A program made the position numbers and the translations under genes. Of a stretch of DNA of 64,000 bases, positions 35,959-47,186 are shown piece after piece. Under the pieces are notes generated by a model, which was not told the origin of the DNA, ran no database searches, and saw nothing but the letters and a program-made list of their open reading frames with translations. Position 1 is the stretch's first letter. The number at the start of each line of letters is the position of its first letter. This DNA comes from Chromatium weissei (GTDB lineage: Bacteria; Pseudomonadota; Gammaproteobacteria; Chromatiales; Chromatiaceae): positions 62,001 through 126,000 of the forward strand of contig NZ_NRRR01000003.1 in the NCBI RefSeq assembly GCF_016583765.1, in the 5' to 3' direction.

Positions 35959-38900
35959 ACGACGCACTTGATCCGCTGACTTTTCCGCTCACCGGCACTC
36001 GGCTGATTGAAGCCAGCGCCGGAACCGGCAAAACCTTCACGCTGGCGCTGTTGTATGTGCGATTGGTGCTCGGTCACGGCGACGCTGCGACTGCCTTTCC
36101 GCGTCCGTTGACACCGCCACAAATTCTGGTGGTCACCTTCACCGATGCCGCAACCAAAGCACTGCGCGAACGCATTCGTACGCAATTGGTCGCCGCCGCG
36201 CACTGCTTTGAACAGAATCCTCTGACGACCGACGCGCTCGCTTCTTTATTGGCGCTGCGCGACACCTATTCACCGAGTCAGTGGACGGAATGTGCGCAGC
36301 GGCTGCGTTTGGCCGCGCAGTGGATGGACGAAGCGATGATTTCGACCATTCACAGTTGGTGTTATCGAATGCTGCAAGAACACGCTTTCGATACTCGCGG
36401 ACTGTTCACACGAGAACTCGTCAACGATCAAACCGAACTGCTCGCAGAAGTGGTGCGCGATTATTGGCGCGTTCATTTTTATCCGCTGCCGAAGGCGCAA
36501 GCTGAGTTGCTGCTGCGCGTAGCGAAATCACCGGAAGAATTGCAAAAAAAGCTCAAGGTGTTGCTGGCGCGGCGCGAAATACCGCTGTCGTATCAAGGTC
36601 AACCGCTTAATTGCGATGCACTCGATTTCACGCTGGCGGATTGGCAACAGCAGCAAGCGCAACCACAACCGCCACTGTTCGCCAATCTGCTCGCCCACGC
36701 CACGCGCTGGGTCGCACAAACACTCGACCAGCGCCAGCAATTGCGCGCTGAAATGGGTTTTGATGACCTGTTGCGAGAATTGGACGCGGCGCTGACGCGA
36801 GCGGCTGCTGATGCGCCGAAGGGAAGGCGTTCTCGGCTCGCTGCCGTCATTCGTGCGCAATTTCCAGTTGCGTTGATCGACGAATTTCAAGACACCGATC
36901 CGCTGCAATACCGCATTTTTAATCACATTTATGGCGTTGCGGAAAACGACCCGAGCACCGCGCTGATTCTCATCGGCGATCCCAAACAGGCGATTTATGG
37001 CTTTCGTGGTGCGGATATTCACACCTATTTGGCAGCGCGTGAGGCAACGGCTGGTCGTCATTATCGACTGGGTGTGAATTACCGCTCCACCGATGCCGTG
37101 ATTGAGGCCTGTCAACGGTTGTTTGCGCCCGCAGAAATGCAGTCACGCGGCGCATTCCGCTGCAAAACCGACGACGGTCACAATCCGATTCCGTTGCAAA
37201 CCGTCAGCGCCAGCGCCCGTTCACATCCGCGTTTGATATTGAACGGCAAGGACGCGGTCGCGCTCACGTTTTGGACGCTGAACGGCGTGAATAACCAACC
37301 CGTTAATTTCAGCGTTTACCGCGAGCAAATGGCCGCCGCCACCGCCACGCAATTGGTGGAGTGGTTTGCGCAAGCCGCTGAAGGAAAAACAGGTTTTATT
37401 GACGGCGATCAGTTTCAACCGCTGCGTGGACAAGACATCGCCATTTTGGTGCACACCGGAACCGAGGCGCGAATCATGCGCGAGGCGCTGGCAGCACGCC
37501 GCATTCACAGCGTTTATCTCTCGGATCGAGAATCGGTTTTTCAAACTGAGGAGGCGAACGATTTACTGCATTGGCTGCACGCCGTCGCCGCACCGACGGA
37601 TGACCGTTTGGTGGGCGCGGCGCTCGGTACAAATACACTCGCGCTGCCGTTGGAACACTTGATACAACTGCAACAGGATGAATTGGCGTGGGAAACGCAG
37701 ATCGAGCGATTTCGCAGTTATCAACAACTGTGGCAGCAGCAGGGCGTACTCACGATGTTGCGGCAGTTATTGCACGATTTCGCACTGCCAGCGCGGCTGC
37801 TCAATCAGCCGAATGGTGAACGTATCCTCACGAATTTGCTGCATTTATTTGAATGGCTGCAACAGTCCGCCACGACGATTGACGGCGAGCAGGCGCTGAT
37901 TTGGCATCTGCACGCACATCTCAACAGCAGCGGCGATGAATTCATTCAACGCCTTGAAAGCGATGCGGAATTGGTAAAAGTCATCACCATTCACAAAGCC
38001 AAGGGTTTGGAATATCCGCTGGTGCTGCTGCCCTTTATCTGTCACTGGAAGGTCGTTGATGGCAAAACGCAGCAAGTGCGGTATCGCAACGCCGCGGGCA
38101 CTTGGTTAGAAATCGCAGGAAATCAACAGTTTGCAGAGGCGTGGCGAGCAGCGGATGAAGCGCGATTGAGCGAAGACGTGCGGTTGATTTATGTCGCCGT
38201 CACTCGCGCTCGCAATGCGCTGATGCTGGGCGTGGCTCCGTTGAAAATTGGCAACGCAAAAGAGTTGCAATTGCATCATTCCGCATTTGGCTATTTGCTC
38301 AACGGCGGCAACAAATTTGCGAATACGGAAGACGTGTGGACGGCGCTCGCCGCGTTACAAGGCAATTGTGCGGAGATGCGCATTCAGCCCGCACCCACGC
38401 CGAACGACTGTCAGTTTATTCCGCCACCGATTGCACAATTGGAAGCAGCGCGAATCGCCGATTTCTCGCCACCGCCGCGCTGGTGGTTCGCCAGCTATTC
38501 ATCGCTGAAAACCATCACCGCTGCCGAGCCAGAAACAGCTTTTCAAGACAAGGTGTTAGAAGAAGTGCAACAGGAAATTCCTCAGCTTGCGCCGGCATCA
38601 TCATTCGTCTTCGAATTGCGTCAACTGCATGGTTTTCCGGGCGGAGCACGTTCTGGCACTTTTTTACACGGCATTTTGGAATGGGCAGCGAAATGCGAAA
38701 TTCGCGCTGCTGACGGCCAATTGCTGACGGGTTTTGCGGCCGCCGCCGCATTCGCATCAGCGCGATTAGAAATGCTTCAAATACGCTGCAATGTGAATGG
38801 ATTAAGCGAGTGGATTGAGCGATTGGAACAATGGTTGAGTGCCTTTCTCAATCAAACATGGCAAATTGAAATTCCTCGGCTGGCGCTGCGCGATCTCGCG

Positions 38901-39386
38901 CCGAATGCCATTCAAGTTGAAATGGAATTTTTAATTGAAAGTCACGGAGTTAAAACGATTGCACTCGATCATTTGGTGCAGAAGTATTGTCAGCCCGGTC
39001 AATTGCGTCCACCGCTCGCCAGCAATCAATTAAACGGAATGCTTAAAGGATTTATTGATTTATTGTTTGTGCATGAAGGGCGTTATTACGTGGTCGATTG
39101 GAAATCGAATTGGCTCGGTAAAGATGATGCGGCGTATACGCAGAAAACAATGCAAGCAGCAATGCTGCATCACCGATATGATTTGCAAGCAGCACTGTAT
39201 TTGCTGGCGCTGCATCGGCTATTGCGAGCGCGATTACCAAATTACGATTATGACCGCGATATTGGCGGAGCCATTTATGTGTTTTTACGCGGAGCAGCAG
39301 CGCCCAGCCAAGGGCTATTGATGAATAAACCGCCACGTCAATTGATTGAGCAACTTGATGAACTCTTTGCTGGCAAAACGCATTAA
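35955..39386 (+). CDS. recB: Exodeoxyribonuclease V beta subunit RecB
   Basis: 3'-5' helicase and nuclease of RecBCD. 1143 residues (E. coli 1180). Walker [11 protein letters not shown] near residue 20, Walker [13 protein letters not shown], motif [18 protein letters not shown], motif [11 protein letters not shown], motif [10 protein letters not shown]. The C-terminal nuclease has G-F-I-D-L-L-F and V-V-D-W-K-S-N (catalytic Asp and Lys). It overlaps recC by ATGA and converges with lpxA through a shared TTAA. recD is not adjacent. The last 600 bases are AT-richer than the start. Confidence 0.96.
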   Translation: MNDALDPLTFPLTGTRLIEASAGTGKTFTLALLYVRLVLGHGDAATAFPRPLTPPQILVVTFTDAATKALRERIRTQLVAAAHCFEQNPLTTDALASLLALRDTYSPSQWTECAQRLRLAAQWMDEAMISTIHSWCYRMLQEHAFDTRGLFTRELVNDQTELLAEVVRDYWRVHFYPLPKAQAELLLRVAKSPEELQKKLKVLLARREIPLSYQGQPLNCDALDFTLADWQQQQAQPQPPLFANLLAHATRWVAQTLDQRQQLRAEMGFDDLLRELDAALTRAAADAPKGRRSRLAAVIRAQFPVALIDEFQDTDPLQYRIFNHIYGVAENDPSTALILIGDPKQAIYGFRGADIHTYLAAREATAGRHYRLGVNYRSTDAVIEACQRLFAPAEMQSRGAFRCKTDDGHNPIPLQTVSASARSHPRLILNGKDAVALTFWTLNGVNNQPVNFSVYREQMAAATATQLVEWFAQAAEGKTGFIDGDQFQPLRGQDIAILVHTGTEARIMREALAARRIHSVYLSDRESVFQTEEANDLLHWLHAVAAPTDDRLVGAALGTNTLALPLEHLIQLQQDELAWETQIERFRSYQQLWQQQGVLTMLRQLLHDFALPARLLNQPNGERILTNLLHLFEWLQQSATTIDGEQALIWHLHAHLNSSGDEFIQRLESDAELVKVITIHKAKGLEYPLVLLPFICHWKVVDGKTQQVRYRNAAGTWLEIAGNQQFAEAWRAADEARLSEDVRLIYVAVTRARNALMLGVAPLKIGNAKELQLHHSAFGYLLNGGNKFANTEDVWTALAALQGNCAEMRIQPAPTPNDCQFIPPPIAQLEAARIADFSPPPRWWFASYSSLKTITAAEPETAFQDKVLEEVQQEIPQLAPASSFVFELRQLHGFPGGARSGTFLHGILEWAAKCEIRAADGQLLTGFAAAAAFASARLEMLQIRCNVNGLSEWIERLEQWLSAFLNQTWQIEIPRLALRDLAPNAIQVEMEFLIESHGVKTIALDHLVQKYCQPGQLRPPLASNQLNGMLKGFIDLLFVHEGRYYVVDWKSNWLGKDDAAYTQKTMQAAMLHHRYDLQAALYLLALHRLLRARLPNYDYDRDIGGAIYVFLRGAAAPSQGLLMNKPPRQLIEQLDELFAGKTH

Positions 39387-40162
39387 CCTGTAAACGAAAT
39401 AATTCCGCGTTGACTGGATTGAATAAATTGCACGATATGCGTCGTTTCTGCGCTGGGATATTTCAATTCAGCTTGAATTAACGCCGGCGCTAATTTTAAT
39501 CCAGAACGCAAAATTAACCGATACACGGCTTTAATTTGATTGCGCTGCATTTGCGTAAATCCATTGCGGCGCAACCCAACCACATTTAATCCAATCATTT
39601 TAGCGCGATGACCATCAGCTAAAGCAAATGGCGGCACATCCTGCGCCACGCCGGTTACGCCAGCCACCATTGCAAAAGACCCAATACGACAGAATTGATG
39701 CACGGCAACTTGACCCGATAAAAACACGCGATTTTCAATCGTCACATGCCCAGCCAACGTTGCGGTATTTGCAAAGATATTGTAATCACCAATCACGCAA
39801 TCATGCCCAGCGTGAGAAAACGCCATCCAATAATTGTCATTGCCAATGCGCGTTCCCTCATTCGATTTAATACCGCAGCTGATATTGACACCTTCTTTGA
39901 AATGATTGCGGTCGCCAATGATTAACGGCTTGGCGCGGTCGGGTGTAAAGGTTAAATCTTGCGGTTCACTGCCGAGCGTTGCGCCATGACACACGCGGTT
40001 ATTCATTCCCATCCGCGTATGACCATAAATGCGCGCACAACTTTCAATCACGCAATTCGCGCCGATGACTGCGCCGGATTCAACAATTGAATACGCGCCG
40101 ACGCACACCGTGTCATGCACTTCAGCGCCGTCTTCAATAATCGCGGTGGGATGAATAAGCAT
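39383..40162 (-). CDS. lpxA: UDP-N-acetylglucosamine acyltransferase
   Basis: First step of lipid A synthesis. 259 residues of left-handed beta-helix hexapeptide repeats starting [11 protein letters not shown] and ending with an alpha-helical tail. The catalytic-region histidines occur in S-H-A-G-H-D-C, with [16 protein letters not shown] and G-V-A-Q-D-V-P-P-F as in E. coli LpxA (262 residues). The region around the catalytic His (S-H-A-G-H instead of V-H-I-A-H) is slightly divergent, so a paralogue of related specificity cannot be excluded. lpxD, fabZ and lpxB are absent. purH lies 4 bases upstream. Confidence 0.88.
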   Translation of the reverse strand: MLIHPTAIIEDGAEVHDTVCVGAYSIVESGAVIGANCVIESCARIYGHTRMGMNNRVCHGATLGSEPQDLTFTPDRAKPLIIGDRNHFKEGVNISCGIKSNEGTRIGNDNYWMAFSHAGHDCVIGDYNIFANTATLAGHVTIENRVFLSGQVAVHQFCRIGSFAMVAGVTGVAQDVPPFALADGHRAKMIGLNVVGLRRNGFTQMQRNQIKAVYRLILRSGLKLAPALIQAELKYPSAETTHIVQFIQSSQRGIISFTG

Positions 40163-40166
40163 TTTT

Positions 40167-41732
40167 TTAATGCCGGAAATGACGCATTCCAGTGAAAATC
40201 ATTGCCATGCCGTGTTCATTCGCTGCGGCAATGACTTCGGCATCGCGCATTGAACCGCCGGGTTGAATAATCGCAGTAATTCCCGCTTCGGCGGCTTGAT
40301 CAATGCCATCACGAAATGGAAAGAACGCATCCGATGCCATCACTGCGCCAGCAACAATTAAACCCGCTTGTTCGGCTTTAATGCGGGCAATTCGTGCGGA
40401 ATTTACTCGGCTCATTTGCCCAGCGCCAACGCCAATCGTCATTTGTTCACGTCCATAAATAATCGCATTGGATTTTACAAATTTAGCGACGCGCCAGCTA
40501 AATAATAAGTCGGCAGTTTCCAATTCAGTTGGCGCACGTTCAGTAACAGTTTGCACCTGTTCGGTTAAACACAAATCCGCGTCCTGCACCAATAAACCGC
40601 CATTGACGCGCTTGAAATCCAATCGATAACCGGATTCCACATCCCAATTGCCGCATTCGAGCAGCCGGACGTTTTGTTTAGCGGCGACCACCGCCCGAGC
40701 TGCGGCGCTGATGCGCGGCGCAATGATGACCTCAACAAATTGCCGCGAAACAATGGCTTGCGCAGTTTCTGCGTCGAGTTCGCCGTTGAACGCGATGATG
40801 CCGCCAAACGCCGATTCGGGATCGGTTTGATAGGCGCGGTTGTACGCTTCCAACAGGCTGGCGCTGACCGCGACGCCGCACGGATTGGCGTGTTTGACGA
40901 TGACGCAGGCGGGCGCTCCGTTGAATTGTTTGACGCATTCGAGCGCAGCGTCAGTGTCGGCAATGTTGTTATAAGACAACTCCTTACCTTGAATTTGGCG
41001 CGCAGTGCTGATGCCGACTTCGGCGTTGTCGTGCTCGACATAAAACGCGGCATTTTGATGCGGATTTTCGCCATAACGCAGCGTTTGCTGGCGCTGAAAT
41101 TGCAGACTCAAGGTGCGCGGAAAGGCGCTGTTTTCACCCGCTGCCGTCGCCACCCGAGCGCCGAGATAATTGGCAATCGCGCCGTCATAACGCGCCGTGT
41201 GTTCAAACACTTTGACTGCCAAATCAAAGCGCGTGGCGCTGCTGACACCGCCATCAGTCTGAATCTCGGTCAGAACGCGAGCGTAATCCGCTGCATCGAC
41301 GATCACCGTCACTCCGGCATGATTTTTCGCCGCAGCGCGAAGCATCGTCGGGCCGCCGATGTCGATGTTTTCAATGGCGATTTCCAGATCGCAATCGGGA
41401 TTGGCGACCGTCTGTTCAAACGGATACAGATTCACCACCACCAAATCAATCGGTGCAATCGCGTTGGCGGTCATCACCGCTTCATCAATGCCGCGTCGAC
41501 CGAGAATGCCGCCATGAATGCGCGGATGCAGCGTTTTGACGCGCCCGTCCATCATTTCAGGAAAACCTGTGTAATCAGACACTTCAATGACGGGAATGCG
41601 GTGCTCGGTCAACAGTCGAGCAGTGCCGCCGGTGGAGAGAATTTCGATACCGAGCGCGGCGAGTGTCCGCGCAAAATCGACGACACCGGTTTTGTCTGAA
41701 ACGCTAATCAGGGCGCGATGAATGGCTTGCAT
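40167..41732 (-). CDS. purH: Bifunctional AICAR transformylase / IMP cyclohydrolase
   Basis: Last two steps of IMP synthesis. 521 residues: N-terminal MGS-like cyclohydrolase domain ([31 protein letters not shown]) and C-terminal transformylase ([25 protein letters not shown]). ATG 41732 is taken; one in-frame TTG precedes it. dusB lies 32 bases upstream with no fis gene between. The 3' half is AT-richer than the 5' half. Confidence 0.96.
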   Translation of the reverse strand: MQAIHRALISVSDKTGVVDFARTLAALGIEILSTGGTARLLTEHRIPVIEVSDYTGFPEMMDGRVKTLHPRIHGGILGRRGIDEAVMTANAIAPIDLVVVNLYPFEQTVANPDCDLEIAIENIDIGGPTMLRAAAKNHAGVTVIVDAADYARVLTEIQTDGGVSSATRFDLAVKVFEHTARYDGAIANYLGARVATAAGENSAFPRTLSLQFQRQQTLRYGENPHQNAAFYVEHDNAEVGISTARQIQGKELSYNNIADTDAALECVKQFNGAPACVIVKHANPCGVAVSASLLEAYNRAYQTDPESAFGGIIAFNGELDAETAQAIVSRQFVEVIIAPRISAAARAVVAAKQNVRLLECGNWDVESGYRLDFKRVNGGLLVQDADLCLTEQVQTVTERAPTELETADLLFSWRVAKFVKSNAIIYGREQMTIGVGAGQMSRVNSARIARIKAEQAGLIVAGAVMASDAFFPFRDGIDQAAEAGITAIIQPGGSMRDAEVIAAANEHGMAMIFTGMRHFRH

Positions 41733-41764
41733 CAAAGGAATCCAAACGTAAAAGTGATTGAAAA

Positions 41765-42796
41765 TTAAAGTGTTGCTGGCGCAGCGGCGCAGCGATTAAA
41801 AAAAGTGTCCACCTGCGCCAATTGCGCAGTCGGCGTTTCTGCTTGATTGACTTCCGCACGAAATTGCGTTGCACCGGGCAGATGGCGGCAATACCACGCG
41901 AGATGTTTGCGCGCAATTTGCACACCCATTTTCGCACCGTAAAACCGATATAAATCATCAAGATGCGTGCGCAAAATGTCGGCAATCCACGCACTCGGCG
42001 GCAGCGGCGCTTGTGCCTCGCCGCTGGTCAGCGCTGCAGCAATATCCCGAAACAGCCACGGACAACCGCGTGCTGCGCGACCAATCATAATCGCATCAGC
42101 AGCGGTTGCGTCCAAAATGCGACGGGCGCTGGTCGCATCAGTAATGTCGCCGTTGGCAATCAAGGTTCCGGCAAACGCGGCGCGAACAGCGGACAACGTG
42201 TCGTGTTCCGCCGGAACGCTGTAACCACAGGCGCGAGTGCGTCCGTGCACCGTCAGCGCGGCAATGCCCGATTCCTGCGCGATGTGCGCAATCGCCGTCG
42301 CGTTGCGCGTTTCCGGCGACCAGCCAGTACGAATTTTCAGCGTCACCGGCGCATCCACGGCGGCAACAACCGCAGCGAGAATGCGCCCCACCAATCGCTC
42401 ATCGCGCAGCAATGCCGAACCAGCAGCGACGCGACACACTTTTTTCGCTGGGCAACCCATATTAATGTCAATGATATGCGCACCCAATTCGAGATTGATT
42501 TTCGCTGCCTCCGCCAATTCAATTGGATTTGCGCCGACGATTTGCGCCGCAATAACACCGGATTCACCACGATAATCTAATCGACGCACGGATTGACGAC
42601 TGCTCCACAATGCCGTATTCGCTGCCACCATTTCCGCAACAGTATAACCAACACCGAATTGCCGACATAAAGCGCGAAAAGGGCGATCCGTAATTCCCGC
42701 CATTGGTGCTAAAATCAAGTTGTTCGCCAATTGATAGCGCCCAATAGTAAACGGATGTAATGCTGTTTTTGCAATTGCGAATTGCGCATTTTTCAT
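41765..42796 (-). CDS. dusB: tRNA-dihydrouridine synthase B
   Basis: FMN enzyme that reduces a uridine in the tRNA D-loop (U17 in E. coli). 343 residues: FMN-barrel motif [13 protein letters not shown], catalytic Cys in N-M-G-C-P-A-K-K-V, then K-I-R-T-G-W, V-H-G-R-T-R and I-A-N-G-D-I. In gammaproteobacteria dusB is normally cotranscribed with fis; here purH follows directly. Start ATG 42796. Confidence 0.95.
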   Translation of the reverse strand: MKNAQFAIAKTALHPFTIGRYQLANNLILAPMAGITDRPFRALCRQFGVGYTVAEMVAANTALWSSRQSVRRLDYRGESGVIAAQIVGANPIELAEAAKINLELGAHIIDINMGCPAKKVCRVAAGSALLRDERLVGRILAAVVAAVDAPVTLKIRTGWSPETRNATAIAHIAQESGIAALTVHGRTRACGYSVPAEHDTLSAVRAAFAGTLIANGDITDATSARRILDATAADAIMIGRAARGCPWLFRDIAAALTSGEAQAPLPPSAWIADILRTHLDDLYRFYGAKMGVQIARKHLAWYCRHLPGATQFRAEVNQAETPTAQLAQVDTFFNRCAAAPATL

Positions 42797-42829
42797 AGAT
42801 GAAAATCAACAATAGTGAGGTCAAATGTG

Positions 42830-43399
42830 ATGTTACAGCCGTCGACAACAACTGACTATTTTACCTATGGCGATTATTGCCAATGGCCTGATGATGAACG
42901 CTGGGAACTGATTGACGGACAAGCCTTTGCGATGTCTGGTCCTGGCCGCATTCATCAAGAATTTGTGGTGGAATTAGCAGCACAGATTCACCCAAAACTT
43001 GCTAACACCGGCTGCCGCGTTTATGTCGCACCCTTTGATGTACGTTTACCAAAACATGATGAAGCAGATGATCGTGTTGATACGGTGGTACAACCGGATG
43101 TCATGGTGATTTGCGATCGAAATAAACTCGATAATAAAGGCTGTCGCGGTGCACCAGATTGGATTATTGAAATTCTTTCACCGAGCACTGCTGCACACGA
43201 TCAAATTCGCAAATTAGCGTTGTATGAAAAACACGGCGTACGCGAATACTGGTTATTGCATCCACTGGATCGCATTTTAATGATTTATCGTTTGGGTGAA
43301 GATGGTCGTTTTGGCAAGCCGGATGTCTGTGAGTTAATTGATTCAACTGCGGTAACAGTCATCAGTGGTTTAGAAATTAGTTGGCCTAAAGTCAACTAA
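42830..43399 (+). CDS. Uma2 family (DUF820) protein, second copy
   Basis: A 189-residue Uma2 protein with E-L-I-D-G-Q-A-F-A-M-S-G-P, V-Q-P-D-V-M-V-I-C-D and I-I-E-I-L-S-P-S-T (putative D...E nuclease-like pair), then Y-E-K-H-G-V-R-E-Y-W-L-L-H-P. GAGG lies 9 bases before ATG 42830. It differs clearly in sequence from the copy at 14109-14675, so they are not a recent duplication. A perfect palindrome follows its stop. Function unknown. Confidence 0.85.
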   Translation: MLQPSTTTDYFTYGDYCQWPDDERWELIDGQAFAMSGPGRIHQEFVVELAAQIHPKLANTGCRVYVAPFDVRLPKHDEADDRVDTVVQPDVMVICDRNKLDNKGCRGAPDWIIEILSPSTAAHDQIRKLALYEKHGVREYWLLHPLDRILMIYRLGEDGRFGKPDVCELIDSTAVTVISGLEISWPKVN

Positions 43400-43417
43400 A
43401 ATACTGCTAAATCGTTA

Positions 43418-43448
43418 TAGGTTAGGTTGAAGCACTCAACCTAACCTA
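43418..43448. repeat. Perfect 13-bp palindrome after the Uma2 gene
   Basis: TAGGTTAGGTTGA (43418-43430), loop AGCAC, TCAACCTAACCTA (43436-43448). It lies between convergent genes and could act as a terminator, although there is no T-tract. The GTAGGTTGGGTTGA-like theme recalls palindromes dispersed in many other genomes. Confidence 0.7.
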
Positions 43449-43481
43449 CTATGAAATACACAATCAGCGAATTGATACCAT

Positions 43482-45962
43482 TTACCGCTCAACGACCACT
43501 GGCGGAACATTCCAAATGTTTTTAGCGTATTCAGTAATGGCGCGATCTGATGAAAACTGACCCATTCGCGCCACATTCAAAATAGACATCCGATTCCAAT
43601 TCGTCACATCGCTCCATGCAGTGCTCACTCGCGCCTGACATTCTAAATAAGCACGATAATCCGCCAATACCATAAACGGGTCTTGATTGATTAAATGATC
43701 CGTTAATGGACGAAATAATGTCGTGTCACCATGAGAAAAATGACCAGAATTAATTAAATCAATATCCGCTTTTAACTCCGGGTCGCTGTGATAAACCTCC
43801 CAAGGTCGATAACCCTCACGCTGTTTTGCCCGTGCCTCATCAGCAGTCATTCCGAATAAAAAGAAATTTTCTGCACCAACTTCTTTTCGAATTTCGACAT
43901 TTGCGCCATCTAATGTGCCAATCGTCAATGCACCATTCAATGAAAACTTCATATTGCCAGTGCCAGATGCTTCTTTTCCAGCGAGTGAAATTTGTTCCGA
44001 TAAATCTGCTGCCGGATACAGCCGTTGGCCATTCTTAACATTGAAATCTGGCATAAAAGCAACGCGAATACGTCCATTAACGAGCGAATCATGATTAACC
44101 ACTTCGGCAACCGAGTTAATAAGTTTAATAATGAGTTTAGCGAGATAATAACCGGGCGCAGCCTTACCACCAAAAATGAATGCGCGTGGCACAATTTCCT
44201 GCTGAGGATTCTGTTGAATGCGTTGATAAAGTCGAATGATATGTAAGATATTGAGATGCTGGCGTTTGTATTCATGTAGCCGTTTTGCTTGCACATCAAA
44301 CATTGCTTGCGAATCAAGAATAATACCGGTTTGTTGTTGCAACCAATTTGCAAAATCTTGTTTTGCGGCAATTTTTACTTCACGCCACCGCTGTTGTAAT
44401 TCAATATCATCAGCGTGACGCTCTAAACTGCGTAATAAACTGAGATCACGAATCCAATCGTTATGCCCGCAGGTATGGCTAATTAAATCTGCTAAACGCG
44501 GATTACTCACCACTATAAAACGCCGAGGCGATACGCCATTAGTAACGTTGTGGAATTTATTCGGCCATAGATCATAAAAATCATTAAATAATGTCGTTTT
44601 CACTAATTCCGAATGCAATGCAGCAACGCCATTTACTGCTTGACTGCCCACCACGGCCAGATTCGCCATGCGTACTCGTCGTTGCTCGCCTTCTGCAATT
44701 AACGACATTCGAATAACTCTCGCCTCATCATTAGGAAAACGTTCGCGTACTTGATGAAGAAAATCTTGATTGATTAAATAAATAATTTCCAAATGACGCG
44801 GCAACAAACGTTCAAATAAACTGACTGACCAGGTTTCTAATGCTTCTGGAAGCAGCGTGTGGTTGGTATAGCAAAATGTGTTGCGGGTAATTGTCCAGGC
44901 TTGCGCCCAATCCATACCGTGCTCATCAATAAACAATCGCATCAATTCAGCGACAGCCAATGCCGGATGTGTGTCATTCAATTGCGCAACGAACTTATTT
45001 GCAAAGCTATCAAGTGAACCAACCGTATTAAGATGCAATCGAATCATATCTTGCAGTGAACAGGATACAAAAAAGAATTGCTGTTTCAATCGCAATTCTT
45101 TTCCTACTTCCGGTTCATCATTGGGATAAAGTACCTTGGAAATGGTTTCAGCTTCAATTTTTGCATGAACTGCGCCGTAATAATCACCGACATTGAATGC
45201 CTGAAAATCAAATGATTGCGGCGCTTCTGCTTTCCATAAACGCAGCAAATTCACATTACCTACACCATAACCAAGAATAGGCGTGTCATAAGCTACACCA
45301 TTGATTTCTAAACTCGGTCGCCAGCGATGGCGCAATGAACCATTCGCATGATGATACTGTTCAGTATAACCACCAAAACCAATTGGAAAACAGATTTTAG
45401 GACGTGGAATTTCCCATGGATTGCCATTGCGTAACCAGGTATCACTGCGTTCTACTTGCCAGCCATTTTCAATGGTTTGATCGAAAATACCGAATTCATA
45501 ACGAATACCGTAGCCAATTGCGGGAATACATTGCGTTGCTAATGAATCCATAAAGCAAGCGGCTAATCTACCTAATCCCGGTTCTTCTTCTTCTTCTAAA
45601 ATTGTTGCAAAGTTCAATTCCAAATCTGCTGCAGCTTCCTGTGAAATTTTGGTAATACCGAGATTGACTAAATTAGTTGCTAAATGCGGTCCAAGTAAAA
45701 ATTCTGCTGATAAATAACATACTGTACGAGCGCGATTGGTTTTGAATGCTTGTGCAGATTTTACCCAACGCGCCAATAGTCTATCGCGCACGGTATAGGC
45801 TGCCGCCATGTATAAATCATGCGGTGTAGCAACTTCTCGAAAGCGTCCCTGAATATAAAATAGATTATCAATATAAGCCTGTTTTAATGCTTCTTTGGAC
45901 ATTCCTGTACGAGTGTGTTCACGATTCGGTGCAAGTAGTTTAACGGACTGTGCAGTGCTCAT
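43482..45962 (-). CDS. glgP: Glycogen/starch/alpha-glucan phosphorylase
   Basis: Releases glucose-1-phosphate from alpha-1,4-glucans. 826 residues, the usual length. The PLP-binding lysine is in E-A-S-G-T-G-N-M-K-F-S-L-N-G-A-L-T-I-G-T-L-D, and the N-terminal Y-L-S-A-E-F-L-L-G-P and K-R-L-H-E-Y-K-R-Q are present. No other glg gene is adjacent. Composition is AT-leaning throughout. Start ATG 45962. Confidence 0.96.
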   Translation of the reverse strand: MSTAQSVKLLAPNREHTRTGMSKEALKQAYIDNLFYIQGRFREVATPHDLYMAAAYTVRDRLLARWVKSAQAFKTNRARTVCYLSAEFLLGPHLATNLVNLGITKISQEAAADLELNFATILEEEEEPGLGRLAACFMDSLATQCIPAIGYGIRYEFGIFDQTIENGWQVERSDTWLRNGNPWEIPRPKICFPIGFGGYTEQYHHANGSLRHRWRPSLEINGVAYDTPILGYGVGNVNLLRLWKAEAPQSFDFQAFNVGDYYGAVHAKIEAETISKVLYPNDEPEVGKELRLKQQFFFVSCSLQDMIRLHLNTVGSLDSFANKFVAQLNDTHPALAVAELMRLFIDEHGMDWAQAWTITRNTFCYTNHTLLPEALETWSVSLFERLLPRHLEIIYLINQDFLHQVRERFPNDEARVIRMSLIAEGEQRRVRMANLAVVGSQAVNGVAALHSELVKTTLFNDFYDLWPNKFHNVTNGVSPRRFIVVSNPRLADLISHTCGHNDWIRDLSLLRSLERHADDIELQQRWREVKIAAKQDFANWLQQQTGIILDSQAMFDVQAKRLHEYKRQHLNILHIIRLYQRIQQNPQQEIVPRAFIFGGKAAPGYYLAKLIIKLINSVAEVVNHDSLVNGRIRVAFMPDFNVKNGQRLYPAADLSEQISLAGKEASGTGNMKFSLNGALTIGTLDGANVEIRKEVGAENFFLFGMTADEARAKQREGYRPWEVYHSDPELKADIDLINSGHFSHGDTTLFRPLTDHLINQDPFMVLADYRAYLECQARVSTAWSDVTNWNRMSILNVARMGQFSSDRAITEYAKNIWNVPPVVVER

Positions 45963-46005
45963 TGAATTGCCTCATAAAAACAAGGATGTTATGTTAAATA
46001 ACAGC

Positions 46006-46017
46006 CCAGTTAACTGG
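46006..46017. promoter_or_regulatory. 12-bp perfect palindrome upstream of glgP
   Basis: CCAGTTAACTGG lies 44 bases before the glgP start, inside a wider AACAGC...GCTGTT inverted repeat. It could be an operator of glgP or the end of the DUF475 transcript. Weak evidence. Confidence 0.3.
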
Positions 46018-46052
46018 TGTTTTCTGAGCTGTTAAAACTGTCAATTAGCAGG

Positions 46053-47105
46053 CTATGGCGTTGAATGAATGACTTCGTCGGCGTTGCGTTTTTTATAACG
46101 TACTGAAGAAATGAGCGCAAAAACAATAAACGCAACGCCAATTAAACCCGTGATGACTTCAGGAATATGCAATACGATGCTGGCAAGCATAATTCCGGCT
46201 AATGCACCAATAGCCCAATGTGCACCATGTTCTAAAAATACGTATTCATCTAATGTGCCTTTATTGACTAAATACACGGTTAGTGACCGAACAAACATGG
46301 CTCCAATAGCTAAACCCAGCATGATAATTACCACGTCGCGGGTAATTGCAAATGCTCCGATGACACCATCAAAAGAAAACGATGCGTCGAGCACTTCAAG
46401 ATATAAAAAACCGGCAAGACCTGAACGCTTGGCAGTATTCATCATTGCGGCACTTTCTTCATCGTTTTCAAATAGACTATCCAGACTACTGACGGCCACA
46501 TAGAGAATGACACCGCCGATACCAGCTACCAATAATGAAATGCGCGCTGCGGGTTCTAAGGGCAATAGCGCCTGTAATAAAAATAGAATCACTAATGCAA
46601 TCATTACTTCAATTGCGTCGAGCTTTCCAAGTCGTGACAAGTGTTCTTCGATAGCACTCAACCAGTGTAATTCTTTGGTGGCATCCATCATAAAATAAAG
46701 GAATACCAATAACAGAAACATTCCACCAAATGCTGAGATTGCAACATGACTATCTGTGAGATATTTTGCGTATTGTTCAGGTTGTTGCAGCGCCATCATT
46801 GTGACATCGAACATGCCCTGACCTGAGGCAATAGCGACAATGACAATGGGAAAAACAAGCCGCATTCCAAATACGGCAATCAAAATACCAACAGTTAAAA
46901 AAATCTGTTGCCATTTGGCATCCATTTCCTTGAGTACCGAGGCGTTAACCACTGCGTTATCAAATGAAAGACTGACTTCCATAACGCCAAGAATTAACAC
47001 TAAAAACATTGCTGCCATTCCACCGGCTGGTGTTTGATTACCCCAATAAAACGCTACAATCAGACAGATTACGGTCACTAAAATAGAATAACGAAATGCT
47101 TTCAT
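46053..47105 (-). CDS. DUF475 integral membrane protein (TerC-related)
   Basis: A 350-residue polytopic protein with about nine TM segments. It belongs to the TerC-like superfamily: the paired motifs S-L-S-F-D-N-A-V-V-N-A near residue 45 and V-L-D-A-S-F-S-F-D-G-V-I-G-A-F near residue 235 carry conserved acidic residues in the membrane. TerC relatives have been linked to tellurite resistance and manganese efflux, but the role of the DUF475 branch is not established. Neighbours argG and glgP give no functional hint. Confidence 0.85.
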   Translation of the reverse strand: MKAFRYSILVTVICLIVAFYWGNQTPAGGMAAMFLVLILGVMEVSLSFDNAVVNASVLKEMDAKWQQIFLTVGILIAVFGMRLVFPIVIVAIASGQGMFDVTMMALQQPEQYAKYLTDSHVAISAFGGMFLLLVFLYFMMDATKELHWLSAIEEHLSRLGKLDAIEVMIALVILFLLQALLPLEPAARISLLVAGIGGVILYVAVSSLDSLFENDEESAAMMNTAKRSGLAGFLYLEVLDASFSFDGVIGAFAITRDVVIIMLGLAIGAMFVRSLTVYLVNKGTLDEYVFLEHGAHWAIGALAGIMLASIVLHIPEVITGLIGVAFIVFALISSVRYKKRNADEVIHSTP

Positions 47106-47186
47106 TAAGTGCCTCGATGTGAATAGAAAAGTGATTGTGCGTTACATCGCATTGCGGTGTAACGCTGCTGCGTTTGAATGAAAAGA

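Noticed and set aside
40674-41699. Long plus-strand open frame (about 340 codons) antisense to purH
   Set aside because: It mirrors the GC-rich coding strand of purH in the opposite frame, has no ribosome site or recognisable domain, and purH is certain.
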